A stretch of 64,000 nt of DNA from Streptomonospora nanhaiensis (GTDB lineage Bacteria; Actinomycetota; Actinomycetes; Streptosporangiales; Streptosporangiaceae), in assembly GCF_013410565.1 (NCBI RefSeq), contig NZ_JACCFO010000001.1:3844001-3908000 (forward strand). Direction: 5' to 3'. A program made the translations under genes and the position numbers. Every line of letters starts with the position of its first letter. Position 1 is the stretch's first letter. Shown in pieces: positions 30,162 through 43,291 of the stretch. Under the pieces are notes generated by a model. That model was given only the letters and a program-made list of their open reading frames with translations. It was not told the origin of the DNA and made no database searches.

Positions 30162-31370
30162 ATGGTCCAGCCCGCGCCCCCTCCGCCGCCCGCCGCCCGC
30201 CTCGCCGGTGTGGGGAGTTCCCCGGTGCGCGACCTGCTCGCGCTGGTCTCCAGCGCCAAGCACGGCGACCTCGTCTCCTTCGCCGGCGGGCTGCCCGCGC
30301 CCGAGCTGTTCGACAGCCACGGCCTGCGTGACGCGTTCGACAGCGTCCTGCGCGACGACCCCCGCCGGGCGCTCCAGTACTCCCCCACCGAGGGCGACCC
30401 CCGCCTGAGCGACTGGATCGCCGCCCGCCACACCGGCCGCGGCCTGCCCACCGACCCCGCCCAGGTCATCGTGACCACCGGCTCCCAGCAGGGGCTCTCC
30501 CTCGTCGCCGCCGCCCTGCTCGACCCCGGCGACACCGTCCTCGTCGAGGAGCCCGGCTACCTCGCCGCCCTCCAGTGCTTCCGCCTGGCCGGGGCGCGCG
30601 TGGCCACCGTCGCCACCGACGACGACGGCACCGACCCCGACGCCCTGGCCGAAGCCGTCCAGCGGCACCGCCCCAAGCTGCTCTACCTGGTCCCCACCTT
30701 CCAGAACCCCACCGGCCGCACCCTCCCCCACGAGCGCCGCGCCGCCATCGCCGCCGTCGCCGCCCGCCACGGCCTGTGGATCGTCGAGGACGACCCCTAC
30801 AGCGAACTCCGCTACGCGGGCGCCCCGCTCCCCTCCCTCGCCGCCTACGACGGCGCCGCCGACCGCACCGTCGTGCTCGGCAGCATGTCCAAGGTCATGT
30901 CCCCCGGCATGCGCCTGGGCTGGGTCCGGGCCCCCGAACCCCTGCGCCCCTCGCTCGCCGTCGCCAAGCAGGCCGCCGACCTGCACACCAGCACCATCGA
31001 CCAGGCCGCGGCGGCGGTCTACCTGGCCGAGGCCGACTTCCCGGCCCACATCGACCGGCTGTGCGCCGCCTACCGCCCCCGCCGCGACGCCATGCTCGCC
31101 GGCCTCCCCGATGCGCTGCCCCCGGGCAGCACCTGGACCCGGCCCCAGGGCGGCATGTTCGTCTGGGTGCGCCTGCCCGAAGGCGCCGACGCCCAGAGCC
31201 ACCTGCGCGCCGCCCTGGACAACGGCGTGGCCTTCGTCCCCGGCGCCCCCTTCTACGCCGAGCGTCCCGACCCCGCCACCCTGCGGCTCTCCTTCACCAC
31301 CCACACCCCCGAGGAGATCGGCAAGGGGCTGGCCCGCCTCGGCGCCGTGCTCACGCGGCGCACCGGCTGA
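30162..31370 (+). CDS. PLP-dependent aminotransferase (class I/II, LysN/2-aminoadipate-like)
   Basis: A 402-residue fold-type I enzyme. FAGGLPAPELFD, LQYSPTEGDPRLSDWIA, VTTGSQQGLSLVAAALLDPGD, VPTFQNPTGRTL, VEDDPYSELRY, the PLP lysine in LGSMSKVMSPGMRLGW and PQGGMFVWVRLP make it a member of the 2-aminoadipate / MocR-type transaminase group. It lacks the GntR DNA-binding half of MocR. Substrates are probably aromatic or branched amino acids or 2-aminoadipate with 2-oxoglutarate. ATG at 30162 follows AAGGAG. Confidence 0.9.
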   Translation: MVQPAPPPPPAARLAGVGSSPVRDLLALVSSAKHGDLVSFAGGLPAPELFDSHGLRDAFDSVLRDDPRRALQYSPTEGDPRLSDWIAARHTGRGLPTDPAQVIVTTGSQQGLSLVAAALLDPGDTVLVEEPGYLAALQCFRLAGARVATVATDDDGTDPDALAEAVQRHRPKLLYLVPTFQNPTGRTLPHERRAAIAAVAARHGLWIVEDDPYSELRYAGAPLPSLAAYDGAADRTVVLGSMSKVMSPGMRLGWVRAPEPLRPSLAVAKQAADLHTSTIDQAAAAVYLAEADFPAHIDRLCAAYRPRRDAMLAGLPDALPPGSTWTRPQGGMFVWVRLPEGADAQSHLRAALDNGVAFVPGAPFYAERPDPATLRLSFTTHTPEEIGKGLARLGAVLTRRTG

Positions 31371-31373
31371 CGA

Positions 31374-31411
31374 ACCGGGCGGGCGCCGAGAGGAGCCGGC
31401 GCCCGCCCGGT
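31374..31411. terminator. Bidirectional terminator between convergent genes
   Basis: A perfect 15-bp stem (ACCGGGCGGGCGCCG with its complement) and an 8-nt loop, starting 4 nt after the aminotransferase stop and ending 31 nt before the stop of the leftward secreted-protein gene. Confidence 0.7.
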
Positions 31412-31442
31412 CACCGGACCGCCGGACCGGCGGACCGGGGCC

Positions 31443-32150
31443 CTACTGGATCGCGATCGGGGTGGCGGGGTCGGTCTCGTTGGCGACCTCGTAGACCGCC
31501 GAGAACGCCGCGGAGGGCTCCGCCGTCGGGCAGCCGAACCCGCCGGTCGTCTCCACCGGGGTCGAGACACCCGAGAACGTCAGTGTCGCGGGGTCGCCGT
31601 TGGCCCACGCACCGGTCACGGTCGCCGGCGCGTCCGGCGCGGCGGTGGACCGGCACGAGGCCAGCCCGCTCGTCTGCACCACCAGGCCGCCCTGCGGCAG
31701 CACCAGGGAGGCGGTCGGCGACGCGCCGCCCTGCGCGGCGATGGTCCAGGAGCCCGACGTCGTCACCACGGCACTGACCAGCGGGATGTTGGTCGTGCAG
31801 TCCTCGAACGTCGGCGGGTTGATCGCCGAGCTGACGGTCCCGTCGGGGTTGCTGTTCTGGGCCGGGACCTGGTTGGCGGCGTCGGTGCCCAGCGGCTGCG
31901 TCGGCGTCGTCGCCGAGGTGTCGCAGGTGACGGTCACGCCGCCCACGGTGAAGGTGGCGCTCGTGGTGGCGGTCGCCGAGAAGTAGGCGCCGGCCGGGGT
32001 GACGGTCGTCGGGTCGGCCGCCAGCGCGGTACCGGCGCTCAGCGCGACCGCGCCGAGCCCGGCCAGCGCGACGAACCCGCCGCGCAGCACGCGGGCGCGG
32101 GCCCGGGAGGGGTGGGAGGGGCGCTTCGTCGACATGTCGGTCCTGGTCAT
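31443..32150 (-). CDS. Secreted protein of unknown function
   Basis: A 235-residue protein exported through a signal peptide (RARVLRGGFVALAGLGAVALSAGTALA, cleavage before ADPTTV). The mature part is rich in Thr, Ser, Ala and Gly with scattered Cys (VTCDTS, FEDCTTN, LASCRS, FGCPTA) that could form two disulfides, and looks all-beta. ATG at 32150 is chosen for AAGGAG about 10 nt upstream. It is the third gene of a leftward set with the DUF6114- and DUF6230-like genes. I do not know its function. Confidence 0.8.
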   Translation of the reverse strand: MTRTDMSTKRPSHPSRARARVLRGGFVALAGLGAVALSAGTALAADPTTVTPAGAYFSATATTSATFTVGGVTVTCDTSATTPTQPLGTDAANQVPAQNSNPDGTVSSAINPPTFEDCTTNIPLVSAVVTTSGSWTIAAQGGASPTASLVLPQGGLVVQTSGLASCRSTAAPDAPATVTGAWANGDPATLTFSGVSTPVETTGGFGCPTAEPSAAFSAVYEVANETDPATPIAIQ

Positions 32151-32353
32151 GGGGTGACGGACTCCTTCCGGAGCGGATACGAGGCGGGGCGGCGCCGATC
32201 GCCGCCCTCGCGGCCGCACCGGCCGGTCGACGCGCCTGGGTCCACGACCCCAAGCCGACCGATGCGGGGTTCAGCGCGTGGCTGTCGGTTCCGGGGGCGG
32301 CCGCGTATCCGCGCGGCCACCGGCTGCGGTGGGCGTTCAGGCGGCGGAGCAGA

Positions 32354-32899
32354 TCACGGCGGGCGCCGGTCCACGGGCTCGCCCGGGCGGGGTCCGGGCC
32401 GGGGCGCCGGACCGCCGCCCTCGGCCGGAGCGGAACGCGGGGCCGGCGCGCCCACCGGGTCGGCCGCCCGCGCGGCGCGGCGCCGGTCGCGCCGCCGCAC
32501 CCGGGGCGTGGGGCGCCAGGCGAACATCAGCCCGCCGCCCGCGAAGGCGAGCAGGCTGCCCACGACGAACCCGCCGAGGTTGGACATGACCAGCGCGGCC
32601 AGCCCGATCAGGACCGTCAGCACCCCGGCGATGGTGGCCTGGCGGGGCTGGGCCCAGACGATCATGCCCAGGGCCATCAGGAAGACCCCCATCAGCACCG
32701 AGGGGACGCCGGCGATGCCCTGGGCGATCATCACGGTGACGGGCGCCAGCGGCAGGGCGCAGATCCACGCGCCGGACAGGATGGCCAGCAGGCCGCCGGT
32801 GAAGGGGCGCCGGCGGCGCCAGCTGCGCAGCCGCGTCCAGAGGCGGAACGGCAGCGGCCGGCGCCGCGCACGGCCGGCCGGAGCGGTGCCAGGGTTCAT
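32354..32899 (-). CDS. DUF6114-like four-helix membrane protein
   Basis: A 181-residue protein. After a basic N-terminus (RSWRRRRPFTGG), four hydrophobic helices follow (LLAILSGAWICALPLA, VTVMIAQGIAGVPSVLMGVFLMALGMIVW, ATIAGVLTVLIGLAALVMSNLGGFVVG, SLLAFAGGGLMFAW), then a long Arg/Pro tail in the cytosol. The pattern matches actinobacterial DUF6114. ATG at 32899 is preferred; GTG at 32908 in frame is the alternative. It starts 21 bases after the DUF6230-like stop codon, so the two are surely co-transcribed. Function unknown. Confidence 0.8.
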   Translation of the reverse strand: MNPGTAPAGRARRRPLPFRLWTRLRSWRRRRPFTGGLLAILSGAWICALPLAPVTVMIAQGIAGVPSVLMGVFLMALGMIVWAQPRQATIAGVLTVLIGLAALVMSNLGGFVVGSLLAFAGGGLMFAWRPTPRVRRRDRRRAARAADPVGAPAPRSAPAEGGGPAPRPGPRPGEPVDRRPP

Positions 32900-32920
32900 G
32901 CGAGTCACCCCCGCGCCACG

Positions 32921-33583
32921 TCAGAAGCACTCGTCGTCGCCGCGCGCGACGGCGAGGTCGAGTCCGCTCAGCCGGAAGGTGCCGGCGTTGGCGGCCCAGG
33001 CGGTCTGCTCCAGCCCGCTGACCGTCAGCGTCTCGCCCTGCATGCCGAAGAGGTCCTGCATGCCCCGCGCGTTGGCGGGGCCCTGGTCCAGGGTGGAGGC
33101 GTCGCGGCCGATCTCCATGTCCCCGAACCGGGTGTCGCCGGACATCCGCGTCATGTCGATGAACAGGTTCGTGGCGTGCACGGGGGTGTCGCCGGTGCCG
33201 GCGGACAGCTTGAGCGAGACCGTGCCCAGGATGGGGAACTCGGTGAGGACGGACTGGCACAGGTTGTCGATCTCGGCGTCGCGGATGGCGGCCGTTGCGA
33301 CGGGGTGCACGTTCTGCCGCAGGTCGTAGTCGATACCGCCGTAAATGGCCACGCCCTCGCCGCGCATTTCGTCGGCGGAGATTTTGAACTGCTGCCCGGA
33401 AACGGCGAACGACGCGGCGATGGCGCCGTTCATGATTCCAAAGAGCAGCGCGCCCGCGCCCACGGCGGCGGGAACGGTCAGCAGGGCGAAGCGCTTCCAA
33501 CTGGTGTGTCCGTGCTCCTCCGCCGACGCGTCGTGCTCGAAGTCGCTGGGGGGACCGGGGGATTCTTCGACCATCGTTGCCAT
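32921..33583 (-). CDS. DUF6230-like membrane-anchored protein
   Basis: A 220-residue protein. An acidic cytosolic start (to about 28) is followed by one membrane helix (FALLTVPAAVGAGALLFGIMNGAIAASFA) and an extracellular beta-rich domain (FKISADEMRGEGVAIYGG, VSLKLSAGTGDTPVHATNLFIDMTRM) ending in ECF. This is the layout of DUF6230 proteins, which in streptomycetes stand next to DUF6114 genes. ATG at 33583 has GGAGG 7 nt upstream. It heads the three-gene leftward operon. Function unknown; a cell-surface role is inferred. Confidence 0.82.
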   Translation of the reverse strand: MATMVEESPGPPSDFEHDASAEEHGHTSWKRFALLTVPAAVGAGALLFGIMNGAIAASFAVSGQQFKISADEMRGEGVAIYGGIDYDLRQNVHPVATAAIRDAEIDNLCQSVLTEFPILGTVSLKLSAGTGDTPVHATNLFIDMTRMSGDTRFGDMEIGRDASTLDQGPANARGMQDLFGMQGETLTVSGLEQTAWAANAGTFRLSGLDLAVARGDDECF

Positions 33584-34494
33584 GGGGGAGCCTCCTTGCG
33601 CGCCCCGGGGGCGGCGGGGCGCGCACGTGCGACAACGCACTTCGGGCGGTCGACTCCGCAGCAGAGCGAGCGGGGCGGAGGGGTGCCGGGGTGGAATCGA
33701 CCGTGCGGTTGATAAAGCCGACACGAGTAATCATGGAAGTGTCCATGCTCCCGATTCAAGGGAATCGGCGATTATTCGCGTGCTCGGGATGGAAACGGCG
33801 ATCATTGCGGGCGGCGGCCGTGACATGGCGCTATGGGGCTTCCTTGTCACCGCGGTGACAAATGCGGAGGGGAATATTCATAGCGCCGTGCGCGCCGGAG
33901 GAGGCGGAGCCGGGGGCGTCGGGTCGGCAGCGGGGTGAGGGCGCGGGCCGGCTCGCGCAGGGGCGGGCCCGCGGCAGGGGTAGGGCGGGGAGGCAGCAGG
34001 GAGAGGAGAAGAGGACAGGAGGAAGGGCCGGGGTCGGCGGTGGCATCCAGCGGGACACGGAGACCACCGGGTACCGTGGCGAGGCCGAGGCCAGGGGGCG
34101 GGCTCGCGCGCAGGGAGCTGCGGGTTCTGTCGTGGAACCGGGGAGGACCGGGGAGTTCGCGCGGAAGCCTCGGCAGAGAGGGGCCCAGGCGGACGTCGCC
34201 CGAGCGGGGCAACACCCAGGCACGACAAGTGACCCAGATCACTGTCGTGCGAGTTGGCAGTGGCAGACTCCCCGGCTATTCTCGGTCGAGCCGCCTGAAA
34301 CAGTGCTGAGTCTTCAGCGCGCTCGGGCGACGGTCTTCCGGTCGCAACGAACACCATCCGGTGGGCGTGGCCGCATCTCACCTCAACGCCTTATCGGGCA
34401 CAAGGACTGTTTCGCATCGTTTATGGTGTGATTCGCCATGTGCGCCCAAAGGTGTTGCGTGCGGATGTTTTCGGGTATTCAGCAAAACCGCCGA
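33584..34494. other. Long gene-free region with purine-rich tract before the rRNA operon
   Basis: About 900 bases without a believable gene. From about 33890 to 34060 the plus strand is strongly G/A-rich (runs such as GGGGAGGCAGCAGGGAGAGG), a possible triplex- or R-loop-forming tract. The first rRNA promoter candidate begins at 34254. Confidence 0.5.
34254..34282 (+). promoter_or_regulatory. Upstream rRNA operon promoter candidate
   Basis: TTGGCA (34254-34259), 17 bp, TATTCT (34277-34282), about 490 nt before the 16S gene. Actinomycete rRNA operons usually have several tandem promoters. Confidence 0.45.
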
Positions 34495-34522
34495 TTTGGC
34501 GGGGCGTGGAACGCCTGATAAT
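34495..34522 (+). promoter_or_regulatory. Proximal rRNA operon promoter candidate
   Basis: TTTGGC (34495-34500), 16 bp, GATAAT (34517-34522), about 250 nt before 16S. The best -10 in the leader. Confidence 0.5.
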
Positions 34523-34636
34523 GTGAAGACACAACAAAGCGGAAACGCGGAGATTGATCCGCCCCGTGGGGGAAGAGCCTTTGCGGGCCTGCCGATTGAG
34601 TGGGTTCGGGGTTTGTACCCGGTGAGCGGTTGCTTC

Positions 34637-34651
34637 TTGAGAACTCAACAG
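34637..34651 (+). promoter_or_regulatory. rRNA leader antitermination-type element
   Basis: TTGAGAACTCAACAG occurs in almost this form in leaders of many actinomycete rRNA operons, close to the boxA/antitermination and processing signals. It lies about 130 nt before the 16S gene. Confidence 0.55.
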
Positions 34652-34769
34652 CGCGTGTATGACATTCTTTGTGCCATGTTTGTTTTGGCCCCGTTGAACA
34701 CCCTCGGGTGTTCGGGGTTCCTTTGATGGGTCCGCCCTGTGTGGGTGGGCCGGTCAGGATTGAAGACCT

Positions 34770-39703
<4,934 letters not shown>

Positions 39704-39781
39704 CCATGGATGCTGGGTGTTCGCGCACATTGTTCATTGTTTTCCCTGGGCCTGCTTTGTTGGTGGGTGTGGGGGTTGGGT

Positions 39782-39899
39782 TTGCGGTGGTTATGGTGGG
39801 AGGGTCACACCCGGTCTCTTTCCGAACCCGGTCGTTAAGCCTCTTTACGCTGATGGTACTGCCCTGTTGTGGGGTGGGAGAGTAGGTTGCTGCCGCAAT
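39782..39899 (+). rRNA. rrf: 5S ribosomal RNA
   Basis: About 118 nt. The ends TTGCGG and CCGCAA pair. CTTTCCGAACCCGGTCGTTAAG, CTGATGGTACTGC and GTGGGAGAGTAGGTTGCTGCC are 5S signatures. It follows 23S by about 80 nt. Confidence 0.93.
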
Positions 39900-39906
39900 T
39901 CTTGTT

Positions 39907-39946
39907 GGGGGTGGAGTCTTTTGGGGCTCCACCCCCTTTTTTTTTT
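39907..39946 (+). terminator. Rho-independent terminator of the rRNA operon
   Basis: A 10-bp stem GGGGGTGGAG / CTCCACCCCC, a 10-nt loop and then ten T. It is the only T-run terminator I see in the window. Confidence 0.92.
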
Positions 39947-40262
39947 ATGCCCGGAATTCGGATGGGCCTGCGAGCCGCCACGCGCTCCCCGCTCTTCTCT
40001 CCCCCAGGGCTCGTTCTCCAGCGGCTCCCGGATCACCGCCGCCGGCCCGACCCGCCGCCGCCTCCGGGGCACCCACCGTCCTCCTCGTCCTTCTTCTCTC
40101 CCCGTCCTCTCCCCCGCGGGCGCGCCCTGGCCTGCCCTCCGACCCCGGGTTCCCTCCCCCGCGTGCTACAGGAAGCGATCCCTTCCCTACTCGTGGTCGT
40201 CCCAGGGGTGAACTAGTGGCAATGTTGTCGTTACGTCGACATGTCCATGAAGGGATCCATCG

Positions 40263-41483
40263 ATGCCGATCGAGTTGGACGCCGAGGGCCTGCGCGCCGC
40301 CCGCATGAACGCCCAGTTGCTCATGGGCCCGCCCGCGGCCGGCGTCGTCGGTGCCGTCCGCGGGGCCGCCGCAGTCCAGGCGCAGGATCTCAACGCGTCG
40401 CGCCTGGCCGTGCGCGCCCGCACGTCGGGGCTTGTCGTGGCGGACGTGCGCCGGGCCATCGCCGAAGAGCGCTCCATCATCCGCACGTGGGCCATGCGCG
40501 GCACCCTCCACGCGATCCCGGCCGCGGACGCGGGGTGGATGGTGGGCCTGCTCGGCCCGGTCTTCGTGGCCAAGACCGCCCGCCGCCGGTCCGAACTCGG
40601 GCTGGACGACGACCTGTGCGCCCGTGCCGAGTCGGCGATGGCGGACCTCCTCTCCGGAGGCCGGGCGCTGACCCGCGCCGAACTGGTCGACGAACTCGTG
40701 AAGGCCGACGTGCCCGTCCCGACCGTCGGCCAGGCCCCCGCCCACCTCGTCTCCTACGCCTCCCTGCGGGGGCTGATCTGCCGTGGGCCCGACCGGGAGG
40801 ACGGCGAGGCCACCTACGTCCTCACCCGCGAGTGGGTGGGCACCTGGGACTCCCGCGACACCGACTCCGCCCTCGCCAAGCTCGCGCGGCGCTACCTCTG
40901 GGGACACGGGCCGGCCGGCCTCGCCGACTTCGCCGCGTGGTCGGGGCTTCCGGCCGCCATGGCGCGGCGCGGCTGGGAGCTGGTCGCGAAGGACACCGAG
41001 GAGGTCGCCACTCCCTACGGTCCGATGCTGGCCCCGCGCGAGTTCGCGGAGTCGCTGCCCTCCCCGCCCTCACCGTGGCAGGTGCGCCTGGTCGGCGCGT
41101 TCGACTCCTACCTGCTCGGCTACAAGGACCGCGGGTTCGCGCTGCCCGGCCGGCACGCGCACGCGGTGGTGCCGGGTGGCGGGATCATCCATCCGGCGGT
41201 GCTGGTCAACGGCCGGGCCGTGGCGCGCTGGAAGTGGGCGGCCGACCGCCGCACGATCGTCGTGGAGCCGTTCGGCGCGCTGGCGCCCGAGCTGCCGCAG
41301 GGCGTCGTGGCCGAGGTGGTGGACATCGGCCGCTTCCTCGGGGTGGAGACCCGGCTGAAGATATCGGACCCGCCCCGGCCCCGCGTCGGGGCCGTTCCCA
41401 CTGAGGCGCCCACCGAGGCGGCCGGGGAGGAGCCGGCGGAGGCCGTCGGCGGCACGGGCCGACCGCGCGAGGACGCGTCCTGA
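40263..41483 (+). CDS. AlkZ-like winged-helix DNA glycosylase family protein (HTH_42)
   Basis: A 406-residue protein of the winged-helix DNA-binding/AlkZ (YcaQ) family. The N-terminal AAAVQAQDLNASRLAVRAR contains Gln39-x-Gln41, matching the catalytic QxQ of AlkZ glycosylases that unhook interstrand crosslinks and alkylated bases. RTWAMRGTLHAIPAAD, DFAAWSGLPAAMARRGWELV and a late FDSYLLGYKDRGFALPGRHAHAVVPGGGIIHPAVLVNGRAVARWKW are family blocks. In producers of DNA-damaging metabolites such genes can give self-resistance. The C-terminal 40 residues are disordered. It stands alone after the rRNA operon. Confidence 0.85.
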   Translation: MPIELDAEGLRAARMNAQLLMGPPAAGVVGAVRGAAAVQAQDLNASRLAVRARTSGLVVADVRRAIAEERSIIRTWAMRGTLHAIPAADAGWMVGLLGPVFVAKTARRRSELGLDDDLCARAESAMADLLSGGRALTRAELVDELVKADVPVPTVGQAPAHLVSYASLRGLICRGPDREDGEATYVLTREWVGTWDSRDTDSALAKLARRYLWGHGPAGLADFAAWSGLPAAMARRGWELVAKDTEEVATPYGPMLAPREFAESLPSPPSPWQVRLVGAFDSYLLGYKDRGFALPGRHAHAVVPGGGIIHPAVLVNGRAVARWKWAADRRTIVVEPFGALAPELPQGVVAEVVDIGRFLGVETRLKISDPPRPRVGAVPTEAPTEAAGEEPAEAVGGTGRPREDAS

Positions 41484-41583
41484 CGAGGCCGCGCGACCAG
41501 GGGCACGCGGCACACCCGCACGCGGCGAGGGAGTTCAGAGGCCGCGTGCGGCCGTCACCACGAAGCAGGGGCGGTGGTGAGGG

Positions 41584-41685
41584 CTAGTCGTCGTCGGAGT
41601 CGACCCCCGGGCTTTCCAGAAGCTGGCGCAGCAGCGCCATGAACTCTTCGTCGCTCATCGCGGCCCAGTCCACACGCTCGTTCAT
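41584..41685 (-). CDS. Possible 33-residue acidic small protein
   Basis: MNERVDWAAMSDEEFMALLR begins a short frame that ends in SDDD and TAG. The composition is amphipathic-helical and strongly acidic. The ribosome site is weak (GGGGAAA 9 nt upstream). It sits alone in a 480-base gap between two unrelated genes. It is either a genuine small protein or chance; I recognise no family. Confidence 0.35.
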   Translation of the reverse strand: MNERVDWAAMSDEEFMALLRQLLESPGVDSDDD

Positions 41686-41965
41686 GGTGTGCGGTTTCCC
41701 CAGCTTGAAGATCAATAAGCCTAAAAGGTCGGTTCCGCTGGATAATTCTGGGTAAACGGGGAAGGCGCGATGGTAGACCGCACGTAAAGCCGCTGATCAT
41801 CGGCTTGATGATCCGCCCTGGCCGCTGGGCGGCGGCCACTGGGGCCGACCGGGACGGCGGCTGGGCCGCGGCAAGGGCGGCGGCGGGTACTGCGGCCGAG
41901 AGGGACGGCCCGGGTGGGGAGCGGACCCTGCGGGGCAGACCCGCGGGGAATCGGCGCCGCGCAGG

Positions 41966-42274
41966 TCAGAGGCTGCGGTTCACCGCGCCCCGGCACTGCG
42001 GGCAGCGGCAGCGCTTGTTGTAGCCGGTGACCGTGCCGTGCGGCAGCGCGGGATCGCGCTCGGCGGTGAGCGTGGAGTCGAGCTGCTCGCCGAAGGTGGT
42101 GAGGATGCGCGCGGCCGAGAACACGCGCTGGGTGCTGACACCGAGTTCACGCGCGGCGTCATCGATGTGGACGCCCTTGCGCAGCTTGGCGATCAACCGC
42201 GAACGCATGGGCGGAGGGAGCTCCTCCTCGGCGTCGGCGATGAGCTGCTCGGTGTCGTTCATCGGATAGCTCAT
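41966..42274 (-). CDS. Small HTH protein with C-terminal cysteine motif
   Basis: A 102-residue protein. IAKLRKGVHIDDAARELGVSTQRVFSAARIL (about 28-58) is a helix-turn-helix of sigma-region-4/recombinase type; the end HGTVTGYNKRCRCPQCRGA carries CxCxxC plus His, a likely zinc site seen in many small phage and actinomycete DNA-binding proteins. ATG at 42274 follows AAGGAA. Divergent from the riboswitch-controlled exporter, with about 200 bp between. Target genes unknown. Confidence 0.75.
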   Translation of the reverse strand: MSYPMNDTEQLIADAEEELPPPMRSRLIAKLRKGVHIDDAARELGVSTQRVFSAARILTTFGEQLDSTLTAERDPALPHGTVTGYNKRCRCPQCRGAVNRSL

Positions 42275-42469
42275 GGGGTTCCTTGCCTGTGCACGGGTGC
42301 ATACTCCCGTCGATTCACTTTGCATCGTATGCCCTCGCGACGACACCCGCGGCGCCCGGACGCGACCGGTCACGGCCGGTGGGGGCCGACCCGTCACACC
42401 GCCGGCCGGCCGGAATACCCCGCAGGTGCCACGGGTTGTCGCTGGTGGGCAGCCTCCGAGCGGCCGCCC

Positions 42470-42510
42470 CCGGACGAGGTGCGCCGTACCCGGCAGTGAC
42501 AAGACGGCGC
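42470..42510 (+). ncRNA. Guanidine-III (ykkC-III) riboswitch
   Basis: The 41-nt element begins CCGGACGAGGTGCGCCGTAC and ends ACAAGACGGCGC. The conserved pseudoknot partners GCGCCGT and ACGGCGC and the ACGAGG core are those of the guanidine-III class, including the crystallised Thermobifida RNA as I remember it. It lies 31 nt before the start of an SMR exporter gene whose GGAGG is at 42531-42535, so guanidinium would free or expose translation of the exporter. Confidence 0.92.
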
Positions 42511-42541
42511 GGTAAGCACTGAGTCGACCTCGGAGGCGTTC

Positions 42542-42856
42542 ATGGCCTGGGTTCTTCTTGTTCTGTCCGGTCTTCTCGAAAGCGTGTGGGCCACCGCGCT
42601 GGCCGCGTCCAACGGCCTGTCCCGGCTGTGGCCGTCCGTCGTCTTCGGCGTGGCCCTGCTGCTGAGCATGTCGGGCCTGGCGCTGGCGCTGCGCACCATC
42701 CCCGTGGGCACCGGCTACGCGGTGTGGGTCGGTATCGGCGCGGTCGGCACCGCCGTCATCGGCATGACGTGGCTCGGCGAGGGCGTGACCACGGCCAAGA
42801 TCGTGTGCCTGGTGCTGATCGTGAGCGGCGTGGTGGGGCTGAAGGTCCTGCACTGA
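42542..42856 (+). CDS. gdx: SMR-family guanidinium exporter (Gdx/SugE)
   Basis: A 104-residue protein with four membrane helices. The essential Glu13 is in LLVLSGLLESVWATALAAS, and VGTGYAVWVGIGAVGTAVIGMTWLGE is the SugE/Gdx-type TM3 loop rather than EmrE. Gdx exports guanidinium in exchange for protons, working as an antiparallel dimer. The upstream guanidine-III riboswitch fixes the substrate with good confidence. A strong terminator follows 77 nt after the stop. Confidence 0.94.
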   Translation: MAWVLLVLSGLLESVWATALAASNGLSRLWPSVVFGVALLLSMSGLALALRTIPVGTGYAVWVGIGAVGTAVIGMTWLGEGVTTAKIVCLVLIVSGVVGLKVLH

Positions 42857-42933
42857 CCTCCGCGTCCGCCGGTGTCCCCGCCGTTGCGCCCGTCGGCCTC
42901 CGCGCCGGCCCTCTCGCGCACCCCTTCCTCCCC

Positions 42934-42971
42934 GGAGCCCCCGCCGGTCACCCGTGACCGGCGGGGGCTCC
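42934..42971 (+). terminator. Terminator after the guanidinium exporter gene
   Basis: A perfect inverted repeat with 18-nt arms (GGAGCCCCCGCCGGTCAC and complement) around CC. In RNA the inner pairs open to make the loop. Confidence 0.75.
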
Positions 42972-43220
42972 CGGTCTTCCCGCGCTTCTTGGCCGCCGTG
43001 CGGCGCGCATTGGGGCCGCCCGAAGGAGCGCGATCCGGACGGTCGCCAATCCGCCGTCGGCCTCCCGCGTTCCCCGACTTCGCGGCGTCTTACGCTGCGT
43101 GGCGGGTTAACAGGGCTCACGCTGGTGATATGCCGCCTCTTCCAGCGCGGGGACGGCACGTGCGGTACCGGGCCGTGACAGGCAAAGCGTCGAAATCGGG
43201 GACCAATTTCTAGAAACGCA

Positions 43221-43253
43221 TTGCTAGAGGCTAGGTCTGGTGCTTCTCTAGTG
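43221..43253 (+). promoter_or_regulatory. Two-part motif before the XRE/DUF5753 gene
   Basis: TTGCTAG (43221-43227) and TTCTCTAGTG (43244-43253). The same two motifs occur before the DLW-39 gene, with the spacing longer by exactly 10 bp. CTAG occurs four times in 50 bases. Likely site of a shared regulator, perhaps the XRE protein itself. Confidence 0.45.
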
Positions 43254-43291
43254 CCACAACACCGGTACTCAGCGTGTACGGGACAGGCGCC

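Noticed and set aside
30102-31304. Minus-strand frame opposite the aminotransferase gene
   Set aside because: Repeated Gly/Val/Ala pattern of an antisense shadow with no motifs.
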